Below the pieces are notes generated by a model, which had not been told where the DNA came from, searched no databases, and saw only the letters and a list, made by a program, of their open reading frames with translations. Made by a program: the position numbers and the translations under genes. A stretch of 64,000 nucleotides of DNA, taken from positions 10,241,072 to 10,305,071 of the forward strand of contig CM030931.1 of the NCBI GenBank assembly GCA_018136815.1, in the 5' to 3' direction. Positions 34,701-45,437 of this stretch are shown piece by piece; positions within the stretch are counted from its first letter, which is position 1, and each line of letters begins with the position of its first letter. This stretch comes from Isochrysis galbana (lineage: Eukaryota; Haptophyta; Isochrysidales; Isochrysidaceae).

Positions 34701-37396
34701 GGTATATTGCCATCCAAACAGTCTTGGCTAGTCGGCTGGCCTTGGCCACCTCACGTGAGGGGCCCAGGCGCAAAAAGACAGATTGACAACAATGTCGGCC
34801 AAGATCAGGTCTTGATCAGAGCGATCAGAAACGCCCGACATAAATTCATATTGCTCACCGCCTCTGAGCGATCTCCGAGAGAAGTGAGAAGAGCAGGGAG
34901 TAGGTCTTCGATGATTAATGTTCGGTCCAACAGGGTGGCGTGGCGGATGAGAGCAGCACAAAGAGAAGCAATCCGCAGGCGGAGACTAGCCGACGGGGCG
35001 GACCGGAGCAGGCGGAGTAGGACAGTAGCTAGACGCGAATTGAGGAGCAGAGTAGCGGCGCGCGGGTCAGAGCTGAGGGACTCAATGTATAGCACTGCGT
35101 TGGATTTCTCGGCCGAGGTTGTAGCATTGCTGAGTTCAGGTATGGGTGCCGGATCGGGACAGGGGATTACCAGTCACGCATCGCTAGACGGCACCGGTAA
35201 CTCTGGTGCTGGTCCCAAACCCTGCCCGTGAGCAATGGGCACAAGTACCAAATGCGAGTCGCGCATACCTTGGAACACCGGGGATGCCGCCGCCGAGAGA
35301 ACGTGCAATCGGGGTGAGCGCAGCTTCGATTTGATCGGGCCGCATCGCGAGGAGAGCATCTGCAGTCATGGGCTTGAAAAGGAGAGCGCGCGGATCGAGT
35401 CTCTCAACGGGTGTAGGCGGCTCGATGGCGGGGTTGAGCGCAATGGGTCGAACAAACCACTCAGATGGATGAAAGATGGCCTAATGGAACGAAGTCGCAG
35501 AGGAGGAGCCGTGAGCACGCGAGGCTGCCCTAAGCACGCTACACTCAGCATTGCTTGTCCTGAAGCGTGTGCGACCGAGCCCCACGCCATGAGGAAAACT
35601 GTCAGGGCTGGCGCCATCAGGAGCGACCACTAGTAAGGCTCTTGTCAGATCGAACAGACGGGTGTAATGGCATAAGGCACGATCGTACAACATTGTGCTT
35701 GCACCTGCAACAACTCTTCCATGGCGAAAGAGGCCCGCATTGAAGCATAATTGCTCAATGATCTCAAGTTGGCAGCTGCAGCCCGCTGCGCATCCTGCAT
35801 TTCAGGCCTTGCGCTGTTGCTCAACGCTTCCAAAGGGCCCACAGCTGCTTGTTCCGCGGCGGCCATCTCCTTGGCCACAGCCATTGCCTCTGCATCGGTT
35901 GCATCTGCAACGCAAGCCTTCAGATGCGTTGGCGTTGACCGCATGCCTTGTCATCCTTTTGGTCCATCGCGGCCACTACTACACGCTGGTTCATGGCCGT
36001 ATCATGAGAGATGCAGTCATCGCCCACTCGCTCAACACAGCCATCGTCGCCACGCTTTGAGGAGCTCTGCTGTTGAATTGGGGTGGCGAGTGTCGACCCC
36101 GCATTCAACGCCACTTCCGGCTCGGTGCCAGTACTACGCGTGCGCATGCTGGTCTCCTCGTGGGATGGAAGGGGCGGCATTGGTGATGTGTATGAAGACA
36201 CGCGAGAGGAGACCTTCGGATTTGCTCGGGTGCGTGGCGTGTCTGTCTTTGGCGCACTAACACCGCACCCATCATGAACCTCCGCTAGTACGCAAACACG
36301 TGCTTGGGCATCACGAGACTTGTTCGGCGTGTTGACCTCTTCCTTTGAAGCCTTAGTTGTCCGCGTAATTCCCATGATTCCAGAATGAAACGATTCAGCC
36401 TCCGTCAACTCTCCTTTCTTCACGGTCTCAGCATCCGCGTCGGTGCGCTTCCGGGTCTCAAGTGGACGGGTGAGGTCGACTTTCTTATCCAAAGGATATG
36501 CGAACGAGTCGTCGAACAGATTCCCATCTGCCGACAGCCTATGTGAATCCTCCTGCAGCTCAACTTGGGCACCGGCCGATCGCAGAGTCGGCGTGTGCGA
36601 CGGCGAGCCTGATATCGGCCTCAGGCAGCCAGACCAAAAATCATGAGCTCGCATAGCTTCCCATGATGGGCGCATCTCCGGGTCCTTCTGTAGCAATGAG
36701 TCCAGAAGACTTATGAAAGCTCCGAGGCTCCATGTAGAGGTGGTAAGGACTGTGTGGCGGCAGCAAAGAGTCGGGCAGGAAGAGGCGCTGGAGGGCCAAA
36801 TGGCGGCGTGCCAGCAGCAAGATGGTAGAGAAGGGCGCCCAAGCCCCAGAAATCAGATGCTTTGGAAAAGCACGGACGTGGTGATGAAAATGGCAAAGAC
36901 CCTGCGGAGCCTGGCTCATCGAGCTCTTCGTCAATGGCGTATCCCGAGGGTGGGGGGAACAACTCGGGAGCCAGGTAGGATGGCGCATATTGTCTGCCTA
37001 AGGCTGCTAACAGCCGGTGCAACGGTGGGGCTAACATCTCACTAATGTGGCATGATGACCCGAGGTCGGCGAGCTTCAGCAGACCTAAGAGAAATAGCGT
37101 GCAGAGGCACGTTGTTGTAGGCTTGGTATGCAGCACATGGCAAGTTTTCTGCTGGCATGGCTGAACCGTCACATACACCGCGAGTAGCACGCGTGGCCGG
37201 CTCGTACCAGATTCGTTTAGCAGAAATGCACTGGGTGTCAAGTTAACCACCAGGAAGTCATGGCTGTGAACGTGCTGGAGAGCAGCGAGAGCATCAAGTC
37301 CAAGCGAGACAACTGTCGGCTCTGGCAGGTGTTTCGTCATGGGCTAGAAGTGTGGCGAGATCGCCCCCGGCGCAGTACTCGGTCACCATCCAAAGG
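31709..37396 (-). CDS. ULK4/RUNKEL-like pseudokinase with C-terminal helical repeats (5' end lost in gap)
   Basis: Exons placed: 37396-37208, 37084 to about 35950, 35480-35269, 35129-34859, 34657-34103 and 33994-31709; 35481-35950 is open in parts but not resolved. The N-lobe is in the gap. The C-lobe reads WMVTEYCAGGDLATLL, then VVNLTPSAFLL where HRDLKPxN is expected, DLGSS for DFG, YLAPELF, SDFWGLGALLY and QKDPEMRPSWEAM. Loss of catalytic Asp, Lys and Asn marks a pseudokinase. FHPSEWFVRPIALNP after the kinase is a ULK4-family signature. The remaining 1000 or so residues are Leu/Ala-rich ARM/HEAT-like helices. ULK4 and plant RUNKEL act on microtubules in cilia and cytokinesis. Two single-base shifts break the frame at about 37332 (one base extra) and 36722-36725 (one missing); a third is likely near 35952. 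Confidence 0.8.
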
Positions 37397-37496
37397 NNNN
37401 NNNNNNNNNNNNNNNNNNNNNNNNNNNNNNNNNNNNNNNNNNNNNNNNNNNNNNNNNNNNNNNNNNNNNNNNNNNNNNNNNNNNNNNNNNNNNNNN
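37397..37496. other. Assembly gap (100 N) hiding two gene starts
   Basis: Exactly 100 N, almost certainly a placeholder. The minus-strand pseudokinase lacks its N-lobe (about 80 residues) and the plus-strand coiled-coil gene lacks a start codon, so the true distance should exceed 100 bp. Confidence 0.98.
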
Positions 37497-38515
37497 GCGG
37501 CCCTAATTGGAAAGGCCAGGCGGAGGAGGCGCGGCGGATGCTGGAAGTCTCTGTAAGGGAGCGTGATCGATTGCGCGAGGAGGCACGCGAGCTCCGCGCG
37601 CAAGCCGACGCGGCGGAGACCCTTAGAGAGGAGTTGGAACAACTTCGGAGAGAATTTGAGCAAGCTAAGGATGCTGGTGCAACGCGCGAGGCGGCGCTTC
37701 GCGAGGCCCTTGAAGCAGAGCGTACCCGTGCCAGGAAGCTGATGGAGCCATATGAGGTGCTGCAGCAGGAGAATGCCAAGCTACAAGCCGCGCTAGCGGC
37801 GGCGAGCCATTCGACATCAGCTGACAATGTAGCAGCACTCGAGCGCCAGGCAAGAGAGCCTCCCAATAGCAAATTCCAAGTAGGAACGAGGGCAGGAGGT
37901 GTAGATTAGGATGGGTTACCGACATGTTTATGTGCCTTCGTGGGAAATACGCTCGCTTGATCCGGATCCGACCAGCAAGGTTCCTATTTAAGCGAGCTCA
38001 GGCTGAATCATGGTGTATCCATACACAAAGTTCATGTGGCATGTTGCACACGAAAGCTAGTCTCGCCTCTTACAACTCTTCTCCGAATGCGCTGTTTTCG
38101 CGGTTAGGTGCAGCTCCTCATCGAAGAGAAGGCCAAGCTAACGATGGAGCTTCGCCAAGCCAAACATGTTCAAGCCCTCTTTGAACAGGTCCAAAGCCGC
38201 ACGGCTGAGCTCCAGAGTGCTGCCGATGACGTAATATCTGCTGTGGACGAGCAGCGCAAGCTTCGGGAGACAAATCGCGGCAAGACGGCCACGTCAGATA
38301 TCACCGCAAGCGTTTCCTACGGGTGTGGCAGGGGCCGCGGACCCGCTGCTGAGGGCCGTACGAGCGGGCCCTCTAATGAGGCCGCCGGTCGGGGTGCTGC
38401 TGGATCGGGACGCGGGAGGGGTACGAAACCGCATCATCTTGGGACTGGGACGAGCTTTCCTCAGCGCATGCGTGCGCAGGCAAGGGGAGGGGCCATGACA
38501 ACTCCGTATGGCTAG
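37497..38515 (+). CDS. Coiled-coil protein with Gly/Arg-rich tail (5' partial, 2 visible exons)
   Basis: Exon 1 runs from the gap to 37849 (GC donor, CAG|GCAAGA) or 37879 (CAA|GTAGGA); exon 2 is 38108-38515 after GTTAG. All options are phase 0. About 110 residues before the intron and 60 after it are a continuous charged heptad pattern (RDRLREEARELRAQADAAET; MELRQAKHVQALFEQVQSR). The last 60 residues are RG-rich (GRGRGP, GRGAAGSGRGRG), as in some RNA-associated or cytoskeletal proteins. No family is recognised. It diverges from the ULK4-like gene and may share its promoter, but the intervening sequence is missing. Confidence 0.7.
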
Positions 38516-39324
38516 TATAGCTAGCGACGGAGGGCGCAGACCTCGATCAGCGGGACGAGTCCGGTCACACAGCCTTGATGAAGGCGTCGATGTGGAGAAA
38601 TGCATCGTGCGTCGACCTACTATTCGATGCGAAGGCCAACGTCGACCAGAGGAGAAACGATGGCACATCGGCCCTGCTGCTCGCGTGTTAATGGCGGTAG
38701 AGAGAGCGTCCAACTCCCGTCCCATGCGCTTGGTCGGATATCATGAAACCTAGCGTCGCGGTGTTCGTTCGTTTTTTGGTATGTCATCCGTGATAGATTG
38801 TTCAACAAGAGTTGCCTAGGGACGCGCGCGCCACCGCTACTCGCAACTCCCATGTACACGCATCAGCCACTCGGGCAAGAGGGAGCTTGCCCCCTAAAAA
38901 AAAGTTATTGTTTCCATGGGACGGACTCGATTGAGCTAACTTGTCAAACCATATAGTTTTGTTTTTATGCAGCCAGGTTTAGTTTCATAGTATCTACTCA
39001 CGCTCACGCGATAACTATTCAAATGTGAGCAATATGTATAGAATAGATAGCTTGTCGCAGAGTTTCGGCTTCTTCGCCATCCTTTCTCCTTTCACCTGCT
39101 GCACGTCTACGGCCAGCTCGGCCTTGGCCATATTGCCACTGCCTCCGTACGTTATTCGGCGGCGTGCGACGAGGGAGGGGGCTTGCTTGTCGCTTGTCGC
39201 CCTGTCTTGAATTCAGAGGAGTGAGGAGTAGTGGTAGATAGTGCCGTGTCAGCAATCGGCGTTAGCCCCAAACCTTCTATCTTCTCAGACTTTTTTCACA
39301 TTCACATTCAGCCTTTATAAAATA

Positions 39325-39500
39325 TTCATTAAAAAAAACTTCATAATATTCTTACCGCACTCGCGGCGAATGGAACCACTACCTACACGTAGTATACTTT
39401 CTACACCCCCACTCCCCCAGCCCTTCCCCCCCGCCATCAGGCGGCTCCCCCCGTGCACTACTAGGGGGATAGGGGTGAAGGGCTTAGATATGGTCCGGTG
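39325..39500 (+). repeat. Dispersed repeat R2, copy c
   Basis: ATATTCTTACCGCACTCGCG, AATGGAACCACTACCTAC, GTATACTTTCTACACCCC and CGTGCACTACTAGGGGGAT; mirrored closely by copy b at 21600-21770 and partly matched by copies at 8185-8360 and 60590-60760. Confidence 0.7.
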
Positions 39501-39559
39501 GCCCGCGCCCCCCCCCCGGTGATCCGTTCCCCCCTTCCTCCTCTGCCTACCGGACTGGT

Positions 39560-40640
39560 GGCGGCCTCAGACCCGGCTTATCCTGTAAACAGGTGCGGAA
39601 CTTACCTATTTTCCGGTGAGCAGAGCTTTCGCTTCGCCCACCCCCTTCTTTGCGCTCTCTCTCCCCTCTCCTGCAGGCACGCGCGATGGCGCGCCTGCGA
39701 CAGGCCTGCAGCTGCCCCTGGCGCCCCCTGGAGGCTCCTGGAGGCCAGCTCGCCAGCTCAGGGGCTCAGGGGGGGGGCTGAGGAGGCTGGGGCTGGGCCC
39801 TGGCCTCCCCTGCCTCTCCCTCGCTGGCGCTCCTGGGCCTCAGGGGCTGCTGCGGGTAAGGAAGGGGCCTTGTACACTTGCCTCTTCCTATACGCCCCGA
39901 TTAGGTTCCCCGCGCGACTCCCCTCGTCTGTCGCGCCCCGATTCCCTCCCCTTCGCGCTATCTCGATCGGCCCCCCGCGAAAGCCCTTTCCCCTCTCTTC
40001 CCTCCCGCCTTTCCCCCGAGTGCTCCCTTGAGTTTCCGCCCCCTTTCCCGTCTATTATTTTGCCGCGCGCTCCCCCCCCCCCGCGCGCGTGACGTTTTCC
40101 CCCGGTATCCTCCGAATGCTCTGCGCCATCGCCCGATCGCCCCTCGTGCTCCTCCCGTCTGCTCCTGCCCTCGCCCTCGTGCCACAGTGCTCCGTGATGA
40201 CTGAGAGTGCGCCCGCGCCGTCCGACCTGTCCCCGCGTGCTCCCTCAGTCCCTCTTCGCCCACCCTCCATGCCCCACGTGGGTCAGACTTCTCATGTTAT
40301 GTCTCAACTCTCTCTCACACCAGGCCACTCCACAGCCACAGCTCCACTCAGCCCACCACAGGGGCTCCCACTCTGCACCTGTCTGCCTGTCGAACAGGGG
40401 GGGAGGGGGGGTTGGAGCGATGGGCTGGCCACGAGGGGCCAGGACGAGCGAATCAAGCGAGCCTGTCAGGGAGAGGGAGAGGGTGTGGGTCAGCATGGCA
40501 GTGGGCTCCTGGCAAGCCATCAGGCATGCTAGGAGAGTGGGTGGTTCCTCCCCCATGGCAGGGGAGGAGTGGAGAGGGGGAGAGGGGGGGGGGCTCGTGC
40601 CCCCCCATAGGCGAACTAAGTATAAACTTAGTTGACAATA
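39560..40640 (+). repeat. Dispersed GC-rich repeat R1, copy B (module Y inside module X)
   Basis: 39580-39860 carries the first half of module X (CTGTAAACAGGTGCGG, CGCGCGATGGCGCGCCTGC, GGAGGCTCCTGGAGGCCAGC, CCTGCCTCTCCCTCGCTGGC). 39860-40240 is the pyrimidine-rich module Y (GGGGCCTTGTACAC, TTTTCCCCCGGTATCCT). 40370-40640 is the second half of X (CTGTCTGCCTGTCGA, GGCAAGCCATCAGGCATGC, CTCGTGCCCCCC, ATAAACTTAGTTGAC). Compared with copy A the X module is inverted relative to Y. Confidence 0.65.
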
Positions 40641-41181
40641 TTCATTTACTATTGCGACATATTTTCAATTATTCAGTTCATTGTACATGTTAGCGCATAG
40701 CACCACCACTGCTAAGTGCCAGTGCCACGTGCGCTCGACAGTGCGCCATGCCCGTGATTGCAGTGTGAAATATCGCGCCTCGTACCGTCATGAAAACTCA
40801 AAATAGCTACAGTGGCAAAGCGCGCATTCCCCTCAAATGCTCCCCGCTTTTTGCAAAATCAATGTTCATGGCAACCATGATCGATAGTCAACAATTGGAG
40901 TGAAACGGGCAAGAAATGCTGAACGACAGCGTAATGCATCGGAGGAATCATGCTGAAGTTTCACAAGACCCACCGATGTTGATTCGAGGAGTGGGCGCTT
41001 CCTCAATCTGCAAGGAGCAGGAGGAGCACGGTTTCCATGTCTAGTCCACAGCTATCGCACTCACTTCAGGCCGAGAATTGTGGGGGACTTGGCTCGCTGG
41101 CTTGTCCATGCGTCGAGATTTGAAGGTGACAGTAGTCCACAGCAGACGGGTGCGTCCGGTCTGCGTCATCGCCCGCAGCGA

Positions 41182-41499
41182 CTAATGACCATCTGGATGC
41201 CAGGCATTACGTGTGACGGAAACGAGCCATGCAAGATGGGAGTGGGAGTCGCCATGCTCAAGCAGTCGGCCATGCTCTGTCGTCTTGCCAAGAAGAAGGA
41301 TGACCACCATTGCGGCAGCTACAGCAGTCGTAAAGAGCCCAGCAAGGATGCGAGGCTTTCTCTCTCTCATTTGATGGGCACCGCTTGGGACATCAACCAG
41401 ATGCCTGCCAACAACACAGCATTGGGGGTTGAGGTGAGCTGAATGTTGCGGGAGGGGGGAGGGGGAGCTGCAGATGCAGATGAGAGAAGCAGGCGTCAT
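41182..41499 (-). CDS. Possible small signal-anchor membrane protein fragment
   Basis: A minus-strand frame contains MRERKPRILAGLFTTAVAAA followed by MVVILLLGK, which looks like a basic N-terminus plus signal anchor, then a His-rich stretch. A GTAATG donor follows SVT near 41211. No domain or homologue is recognised and the frame may be accidental. Confidence 0.25.
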   Translation of the reverse strand: MTPASLICICSSPSPLPQHSAHLNPQCCVVGRHLVDVPSGAHQMRERKPRILAGLFTTAVAAAMVVILLLGKTTEHGRLLEHGDSHSHLAWLVSVTRNAWHPDGH

Positions 41500-42349
41500 G
41501 TGCGCACGCTTGCTCTGCCTCGGTACTGTGGCTGGTCATGCTGGCTCCTCAGAGACGTAGAGGAGGGGCACTCGCCGCTCGAGCTGCACGACACCACCCT
41601 GCTCGCCCGTCCAGATTAAGTAGTAGTAGAAGAGTAGAGCAAAGATTGAAGATGTTGATGAAAGGTGTCTGTCCCTTCAATATGTAGAAGAGTAGAGCGC
41701 ATACGTAGAAATTGGAGAGAGGGGAGAAGAGGCGAGGAAGAGAGAGGACGAGAAGAAAAAGGCGGAAACGAGTGGAGCGCCGCGCGGGGGGCGGGGGGTG
41801 GACGAGAGAGCGGCGGGGGGGGATCAGTGTGACTACGTATTTATTTTGTGGAGGGGGCCGGCGGGGGGGGGGCGGGGGGGGGGCTTCTCTCCCCGCGGCC
41901 CCGATGGCCTGGCGCGCCCCCCCCCCGCCCATCTCCGAGCGATCTGGGCCCCCCGCCCATCTCCGAGCGATCTGGGTGTGAGCTCCGCAGAAGATCGGAC
42001 GCGAGACCCTTCGAAAGATTCGCCCCTCCCCCCCCCCCCCTGTCTCCCCCCCTCTCCTCGACCCCTCTCTCCCCCCGCGCGAGGCTCCACCGGGACCGCT
42101 CCCCCCCGTCCCCCCCCCCCCCCCCCCCCCCCCACTCCTCGCCGACCGAGGAGAGGCGGGTGGAGGGATCGAGCAGTCGCTTTCATCCTAGAGTAGACAT
42201 GTAGACCTAGACTAGCCCGGTCACTCACTCATTTTAACCACTGTTTCCCACCTCCCCTGGGTGTCCAAGGATTCCTTAGGGTCCCCCCCTACCTGCCCCG
42301 CCAACTCCCTCCCCCCTCCGAACGACCCCCTCCCGCCCCACGAAGGGCA
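41500..42349. other. Low-complexity G- and C-tract region
   Basis: Long G-runs (about 41790-41885), C-runs (about 41920-42130) and purine-rich sequence, with one tandem 30-bp duplication of CCCGCCCATCTCCGAGCGAT near 41926-41977. Long open frames on both strands are compositional. Confidence 0.6.
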
Positions 42350-42861
42350 ATGGCGTCGGTGAGGGACCCCCCTCCCTTCCCCCGCGCGTGGCGGGCTATT
42401 TTGGGAGATTGGGGCGGGCGCTCACGGGAGGGAATCAGAGTGGTGAATGTGGGGCGCATCACTATTAGAAACGCGGAGCTTCCGCGACGTCCGATCGCCC
42501 GCGATCGGCCGAAGAATGGCCTGGAGGTGGTGGCCATGCAGAGCCCAGAGCTCTCGCGAGCAGGGTGGGGGGTGACTAGTAGGTCGCACGCTGGTTCTTG
42601 AGGGTCGCACACACTCGTACTAACCCGTCCTGGCCCCTCGCACCGCAGGAATGCCTCGATTCGATCCGGCCCGACGCCCAGGGCCACGGCCCGATTGACG
42701 TCGAGAAGCGCTCGCTTGGACGCCTGGAGGTGCAGCTCCTCATGTGGCCGTGCGGCGCGACGGGCTGGTCGCGACCGGCCCGTTCAGGGCCTGCTTGTAA
42801 CCCTCAAAGCCTCCTGGCCCGGCCCCACGCGTTCGCGCCCACCGTTGATCCGAAATTTTGA
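42350..42861 (+). CDS. Possible two-exon hypothetical gene
   Basis: MASVRDPPPFPRAWRAILGD begins an 83-codon frame with even composition. A well-formed acceptor (CTCGCACCGCAG|GAATGCC, near 42648) opens a second frame ECLDSIRPDAQGHG that runs to 42861. A matching donor was not fixed. No family is recognised. Confidence 0.25.
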
Positions 42862-42975
42862 GAGCTAGTGTGTGGCGTGTTCACCTCTCAACTCCGCCTT
42901 CACCGCAAAGGCGTGCGCCGTGGCCGCTAGGTACATGGATTTGGCTCCTGGGGCGGAACCATTTCATGTGATGAG

Positions 42976-44319
42976 ATTTAGATCGCCCTAAGCAAGCTGA
43001 GGGGCAAGAGAGCGCCAGCGGCAAGCGCAGTCGCGTGCGAAAGTTGGGCACTCTGGCCCATTCGGCCCCCTTGGTCTTGTTGTCGATGTTGCGCAGGGCC
43101 AACTTCGACGCGATGTGTGCGGCCGGCGGCGGCGATTGGCGTGGCTGCTAGGGCGGCATCTTTGCAAGTAATGCCTGTTGTGTCATTCTATCTTAGTGGA
43201 TGGCCGAGAAGGCGCCGGCAGCGCGCCCGGTCGCGGTCGAAAGTCGGGCACTCGGCCCGTTCGGCCCGGTGACGTTGGCGTGGTCGTCGGCGCCACACAC
43301 GGCCGACTATGGCGCGATGCGCGCGGGCGGGGGCGGCGATTGGTGTTGCTGCTAGGGCGGCATATTCGGATATGGTGTCTGATGAGCCAATCTATCCCAG
43401 TGCAAGACCGAGAAAGCGCCGGCAGCGCGCCCGGTCGCGGTCGAAAGTCGGGCACTCGGCCCGTGTGGCCAGGTAACGTTGGCGTAGTTTTCGGCGCCAC
43501 GCACCGCCGACTATGATGCAATGCGCGCGGGCGGCGGGGGCGATTGGCGTGGCTGCTAGGGCGGCATATTCGGATATGGTGCCTGGCAAGCCATTCTATC
43601 CCAGTGGGAGACCAAGAAAGCGCCGGCAGCGCGCCCGGTCGCGGTCGAAAGTCGGGCACTCGGCCCGTTCGGCCCGGTGACGTTGGCGTGGTCGTCGGCG
43701 CCACACACGGCCGACTATGGCGCGATGCGCGCGGGCGGGGGCGGCGATTGGTGTTGCTGCTAGGGCGGCATATTCGGATTTGGTGTCTGGCAAGCCAATC
43801 TATCCCAGTGCAAGACCGAGAAAGCGTCGGCAGCGCGCCCGGTCGCGGTCGAAAGTCGGGCACTCGGCCCGTTTGGCCAGGTAACGTTGGCGTAGTTATC
43901 GGCGCCACGCACCGCCGACTATGATGCAATGCGCGCGGGCGGCGGGGGCGATTGGCGTGGCTGCTAGGGCGGCATATTCGGATATGGTGTCTGGCAAGCC
44001 ATTCTATCCCAGTGGGAGACCAAGAAAGCGTCGGCAGCGCGCCCGGTCGCGGTCGAAAGTCGGGCTCTCGGCCCGTTCGGCCCGGTGACGTTGGCGTGGT
44101 CGTCGGCGCCACACACGGCCGACTATGGCGCGATGCGCGCGGGCGGGGGCGGCGATTGGTGTTGCTGCTAGGGCGGCATATTCGGATATGGTGTCTGATG
44201 AGCCAATCTATCCCAGTGCAAGACCGAGAAAGCGTCGGCAGCGCGCCCGGTCGCGGTCGAAAGTTGGGCACTCGGCCCGTTCGGCCAGGTGACGTTAGCG
44301 TGGTCGTCGGCGCCACACA

Positions 44320-44320
<1 letters not shown>
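42976..44320. repeat. 204-bp satellite array with alternating monomers
   Basis: The anchor CGGCAGCGCGCCCGGTCGCG starts at 43216, 43420, 43624, 43828, 44032 and 44236, that is exactly every 204 bp. Monomers alternate between type A (GTTCGGCCCGGTGACG, GGTGTTGCTGC, TGTCTGATGAGCC or similar) and type B (GGCCAGGTAACG, GATGCAATG, CAAGCCATTC), a 408-bp higher-order unit. A degenerate monomer precedes from about 42976. Because 204 is 68 codons, frames stay open on both strands, including 377 codons on minus (43183-44316). I regard these as non-coding. Confidence 0.92.

Positions 44321-44391
<71 letters not shown>
44321..44391. repeat. (CT)n microsatellite
   Basis: Roughly 35 CT units truncating the last satellite monomer. 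Confidence 0.97.
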
Positions 44392-44394
<3 letters not shown>

Positions 44395-44689
44395 CGCCGC
44401 GCGGCGAGGGTTTGTTTATCGTATGACGTATGATTCCGGAGTGTTTACGTTAGTTTTCTGAGCCCAAGGTCTTTGGGTTTTGGGTTTTTCGTGAGTGATT
44501 TTGTAGCAACTTAGTCGAGTCCCACCGTGTTCCCAAGCGAGTCCCCCCGAGTTCCCGAGTCTATACCCCGAGTCAACGAGTCAATACCAGCCAAGCACGC
44601 GCCTGAGCCACCCCCAGTCGCCTGCCACCACCTCCCACAAGCCTCCTTCCGCACTTCCGCGCCCTCCGTGCGTCGTTCGTGCGTCGATC

Positions 44690-45368
44690 ACCATGCCCGT
44701 AGTCACCCCCGAGGAAAGCTCCATGAGCTCCCCGCAAGAACCTTATTCCGCGCTAGCTGCCGGCGCGCCCTCGCAGGCAATCTCCAAGAGTGAGATGAGT
44801 CTTGCTCTGACAGAGCAAGGGGATGATGCCGGTCTCCGTGTTGGTCCACACATCGAGCTGCGACACGAAGTCATCCACGGCCTTCGACTCCGAGCCCTTC
44901 GCCGTCATGAGTCATGAAGGCGTTCTTGCCCGTGGCGACGATTTGCGTGAGCAACGCCACCTTCTTCTCGTCTTCTCGTCTGTCCATTGGTATCGTACAC
45001 GCTTTGCTTGCGCACAAGCAGTGTGGGTGCATGGAGAGGGAGGGTGAGGGAGAGGCATTCACGCAGGGCTCGGGCCGCGACGCCTTGCAGTCTTGCAGCT
45101 TGCAGTGGGCCCGTGGCCCGTGGCAGGTGCGGGGACGACGGGGACGACGAGAAGACGAGAAGCGAGAAGCGGCGTGGCAACGGTGGGGCGGCAGCGCGCC
45201 TTCTCCATTGTTGAGGTGCGGCAGAGTCCTCAATAGCGCCTCACTACGCTTATTTATTGGAACGGTCCCAAAAACATCTCCACAGCGCGACTTGTTGAGA
45301 GGCGCTGTGGAGGAGACCCTCTTGACTCTTGAGACCCTGTTGCGGCCGTGCAAAAACCCTCGAATACT
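44690..45368 (-). pseudogene. Relic of the Harbinger MYB/SANT-like partner gene
   Basis: On the minus strand, KKVALLTQIVATGKNAFMTH and, after a frame change, LDVWTNTETGIIPL align with KVALLKQVLEAGDEAFKTF and KWVWTNEENGILPM of the intact gene at 26296-27783. The upstream end GCAAAAACCCTCGAATACT (45350-45368) matches the right terminus of the intact transposon. The rest of the gene and the nuclease are absent, so this is a deleted, non-autonomous copy. It ends about 70 bp before the Mago start codon. Confidence 0.65.
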
Positions 45369-45437
45369 AGAGCTCTACTAAACAATGCAGCTAGTGTCCT
45401 AGGCGATTCCCGAGCGGCGCGCAGCGCGCGGGAGGCG

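Larger units (their letters stand above)
38516..41181. other. Repeat-rich intergenic region (R2 copy c, R1 copy B)
   Basis: 38516-39325 shows no gene. R2 copy c and R1 copy B follow and are listed separately. 40640-41181 shows nothing I can support. Confidence 0.5.

Noticed and set aside
35130-35268. In-frame TGA readthrough or selenocysteine between two ULK4 exons
   Set aside because: A phase-2 intron CCAAG|GTATGC...ACTCAG|CAATGC removes the TGA and joins the frames exactly.
43183-44316. 377-aa minus-strand protein with 68-residue repeats
   Set aside because: Period 204 bp keeps all frames open on both strands; there is no start context, domain or codon signal. Kept as satellite.
42976-44320. 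CRISPR-like array
   Set aside because: Monomers are contiguous 204-bp tandem repeats without short repeat/spacer structure, in a eukaryotic genome.
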